Shown here: positions 62,818-64,000 of the stretch, piece by piece | Layout of the letters: every line of letters begins with the position of its first letter | Position numbering within the stretch: position 1 is the stretch's first letter | NCBI GenBank assembly: GCA_003285105.1 | Contig: CP030158.1 | Span: forward strand, 2,084,501 to 2,148,500 | Direction: 5' to 3' | DNA: 64,000 bases | Origin: Roseithermus sacchariphilus | GTDB taxonomy: Bacteria > Bacteroidota > Rhodothermia > Rhodothermales > MEBIC09517 | Program-made: the position numbers and the translations under genes | Notes under the pieces: generated by a model | Database searches by the model: none | Seen by the model: the letters and a program-made list of their open reading frames with translations, nothing else | Told to the model about the DNA's origin: nothing

Positions 62818-64000
62818 ATGAACGATGGAGCCTCTCCCGTACGGCCCCCTGTGCGGGCCCTGACGACCGCCCTCCTGCTCGTTGCATGCCTGAGCCTGAC
62901 GGCCCAGGCCCAGGTCCGGGTGACGAGCCAGCACGGTGAAGTGCGCATCCAGAACGGCCCGGCCGTCCTGCGCATGATGCCGGTGGCGGGTAAAAGCTCT
63001 GGAACCACCTGGATGGCGCTGGACAACGTCGGCAATGCCTATCGGATCAGCGGCTACGCGGAAAACCCGACGGGGGGATCGGACGACCCGACCGAGGAGA
63101 CGGTCGTCGTCGTCGACGGCTATCAGAACAACCCGACGGGGGGATCGGACGACCCGACCGAGGAGACGGTCGTCGTGGCCGACGGCTATCAGGACGTGCT
63201 GGTCTACCTCCGCGAAAAGCACGGGGTGACGGTGCGGCATGACCCGGACCTGGGGGCCGATCTGCTGACGCTCCCCGGCGCCGATGACCCCCTGGCGGCG
63301 CTGCTGGAGATCCTCACCACCGACACCTTCGACGGCCGCCCCCTCACCGACTATTTCCGGCTGCTGGAGGTGGCCACGATGGGGCTGTTCGACCAGCCGG
63401 GGCCGACGCCCGCCAAGCCGACCCGCTGGGTACTGCCCTTCCCCAACGATCGCTTCTACCCGATGCAGTGGAACCTCTTCCGGGCGCGGCTGGCGGCGGC
63501 TCAGTGGCACCCGGCCCGGCCGAAGAAGCGCGTGCGGATTGCGATCATCGACAGCGGCATCGCCCCGGCCAGCCGGGCGCACGAAGGCCTGGACGGCGCT
63601 GCCGTCGCGCATCGGCCCGTGGCGCCGTCCACCGGCGCGCCCGTTGCCCACGCGCTCGGGATCGTGTCGCTCCTGGCGGATCGCGGCCAGGATGCGAGCG
63701 GCATCGTCGGGCTGCTCGGGCAGTGGGACGGGACGGGCTGTTTCGGCCGCACGCCCCTGCTGGCGGACGCCCCGCCCGAGATCATCTCCTACAACGTCGG
63801 TGACTTCTCGCCCAACTCGATCTATGTGGCCGAGGCCATCCGGGCCAGCGTGGCGCAGCAGGTCGATGTCATCAACCTGAGCCTGCGCCTGGCCTACTCG
63901 CCGCTCGTCGAGGAAGCCATCCGGGACGCGCTGGCCGCCAACGTCATCGTGGTCGCCGCGGCGGGCAATTACGCGCCGGGCACCGCATACCGCCCCACGG
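62818..64000 (+). CDS. Secreted subtilisin-like (S8) protease, 3' end outside window
   Basis: 394 codons are visible from the ATG at 62818. A signal peptide ends AQAQ. Residues 83-126 contain a 22-residue segment duplicated exactly in tandem (NPTGGSDDPTEETVVV core). A helical region follows, then the S8 domain: Asp in IAIIDSGI (245), a His in VAHALGI (278) at the classical 33-residue distance, and Asn in VVAAAGN (384). The His context lacks the usual HGT, so this is a divergent subtilase. The Ser motif lies beyond 64000. It is directly behind the TPR-CHAT gene. Protease activity is likely but needs the missing Ser to confirm. Confidence 0.82.
   Translation, partial: MNDGASPVRPPVRALTTALLLVACLSLTAQAQVRVTSQHGEVRIQNGPAVLRMMPVAGKSSGTTWMALDNVGNAYRISGYAENPTGGSDDPTEETVVVVDGYQNNPTGGSDDPTEETVVVADGYQDVLVYLREKHGVTVRHDPDLGADLLTLPGADDPLAALLEILTTDTFDGRPLTDYFRLLEVATMGLFDQPGPTPAKPTRWVLPFPNDRFYPMQWNLFRARLAAAQWHPARPKKRVRIAIIDSGIAPASRAHEGLDGAAVAHRPVAPSTGAPVAHALGIVSLLADRGQDASGIVGLLGQWDGTGCFGRTPLLADAPPEIISYNVGDFSPNSIYVAEAIRASVAQQVDVINLSLRLAYSPLVEEAIRDALAANVIVVAAAGNYAPGTAYRPT
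63064..63195 (+). repeat. Tandem 66-bp duplication in the subtilase gene
   Basis: Two units, 63064-63129 and 63130-63195, identical except for about four bases, keep the frame and encode a 22-residue acidic Gly/Pro/Thr segment just before the protease part. This appears recent and could vary between strains. Confidence 0.9.

Noticed and set aside
59357-64000. Complete named defence system with gasdermin or CRISPR partner
   Set aside because: No gasdermin-like or Cas protein is visible; the window ends within the second gene.

Overview
The window is a GC-rich bacterial chromosome segment. Its content points to the Rhodothermota/Bacteroidota lineage: two outer-membrane proteins that pair a carboxypeptidase-like regulatory domain with a beta-barrel-like C-terminus, Por/T9SS-type C-terminal sorting domains, an atpD-atpC pair standing apart from the other ATP synthase genes, a DUF2807 lipoprotein, a DUF5117/DUF4953-type zinc metalloprotease, many lipoproteins, and mostly weak or absent Shine-Dalgarno sequences. 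The assignment is inferred from gene families; no rRNA or tRNA gene was seen.

Layout. 1-5965 (minus): a type IV pilus/type II secretion-like cluster with a major pilin-like protein, a PilC/GspF membrane protein, a PilB/GspE ATPase and three small membrane-anchored pseudopilin-like proteins, the last cut by the window edge. 6341-14395: a CPBP-family protease, a large proline-rich membrane protein, an NDH-2/SQR-like flavoprotein without cysteines, a beta-propeller lipoprotein, a VWA lipoprotein and a small membrane protein. 14475-20068 (minus): three tandem paralogous subtilisin-like lipoproteins, each behind the same promoter block of three TTCAG boxes spaced by 11 bp and a TATGTTTG element. 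20386-27749: an NTF2-like protein, an alkaline-phosphatase-superfamily enzyme, atpDC, a haem-binding-domain protein and a zinc metalloprotease.

27798-37386 (minus): a probable operon. Two DUF5686-like outer-membrane proteins bracket a three-enzyme cassette: an asparagine-synthetase-like ligase without a glutaminase domain, a radical SAM protein and a halogenase-like flavoprotein. A DUF2807 lipoprotein gene leads the run. 37638-42826 (plus): a base-compositionally different region of secreted proteins, including a long secreted-protein gene broken by a 997-bp insertion sequence. The 3-bp target duplication is intact, so the original reading frame can be restored exactly.

43001-50352 (minus): sigma-54 activator, LptE-like lipoprotein, membrane glycosyltransferase, acidic repeat protein, anmK and thiL. 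50648-58151: an unrecognised two-domain protein, an SDR, a small membrane protein, an ALDH, a hotdog thioesterase, an MBL-fold hydrolase and a second CPBP protease. 58278-64000 (plus): htpX with a strong terminator, then a membrane-anchored TPR-CHAT protein followed by a secreted subtilase that runs off the window.

Two cross-cutting signals stand out. First, at least ten dispersed arrays have a strict 7-bp period (GCTGACC-, GGCTTCT- or TCAGCGG-like heptamers). They sit between genes or at gene ends, and several switch strand sense in the middle. Two of them enclose copies of a second, roughly 100-bp foldable repeat. Second, several gene neighbourhoods (the TPR-CHAT plus subtilase pair, the ligase/radical SAM/flavoprotein cassette, and the co-regulated subtilase trio) do not match a pathway I can name.
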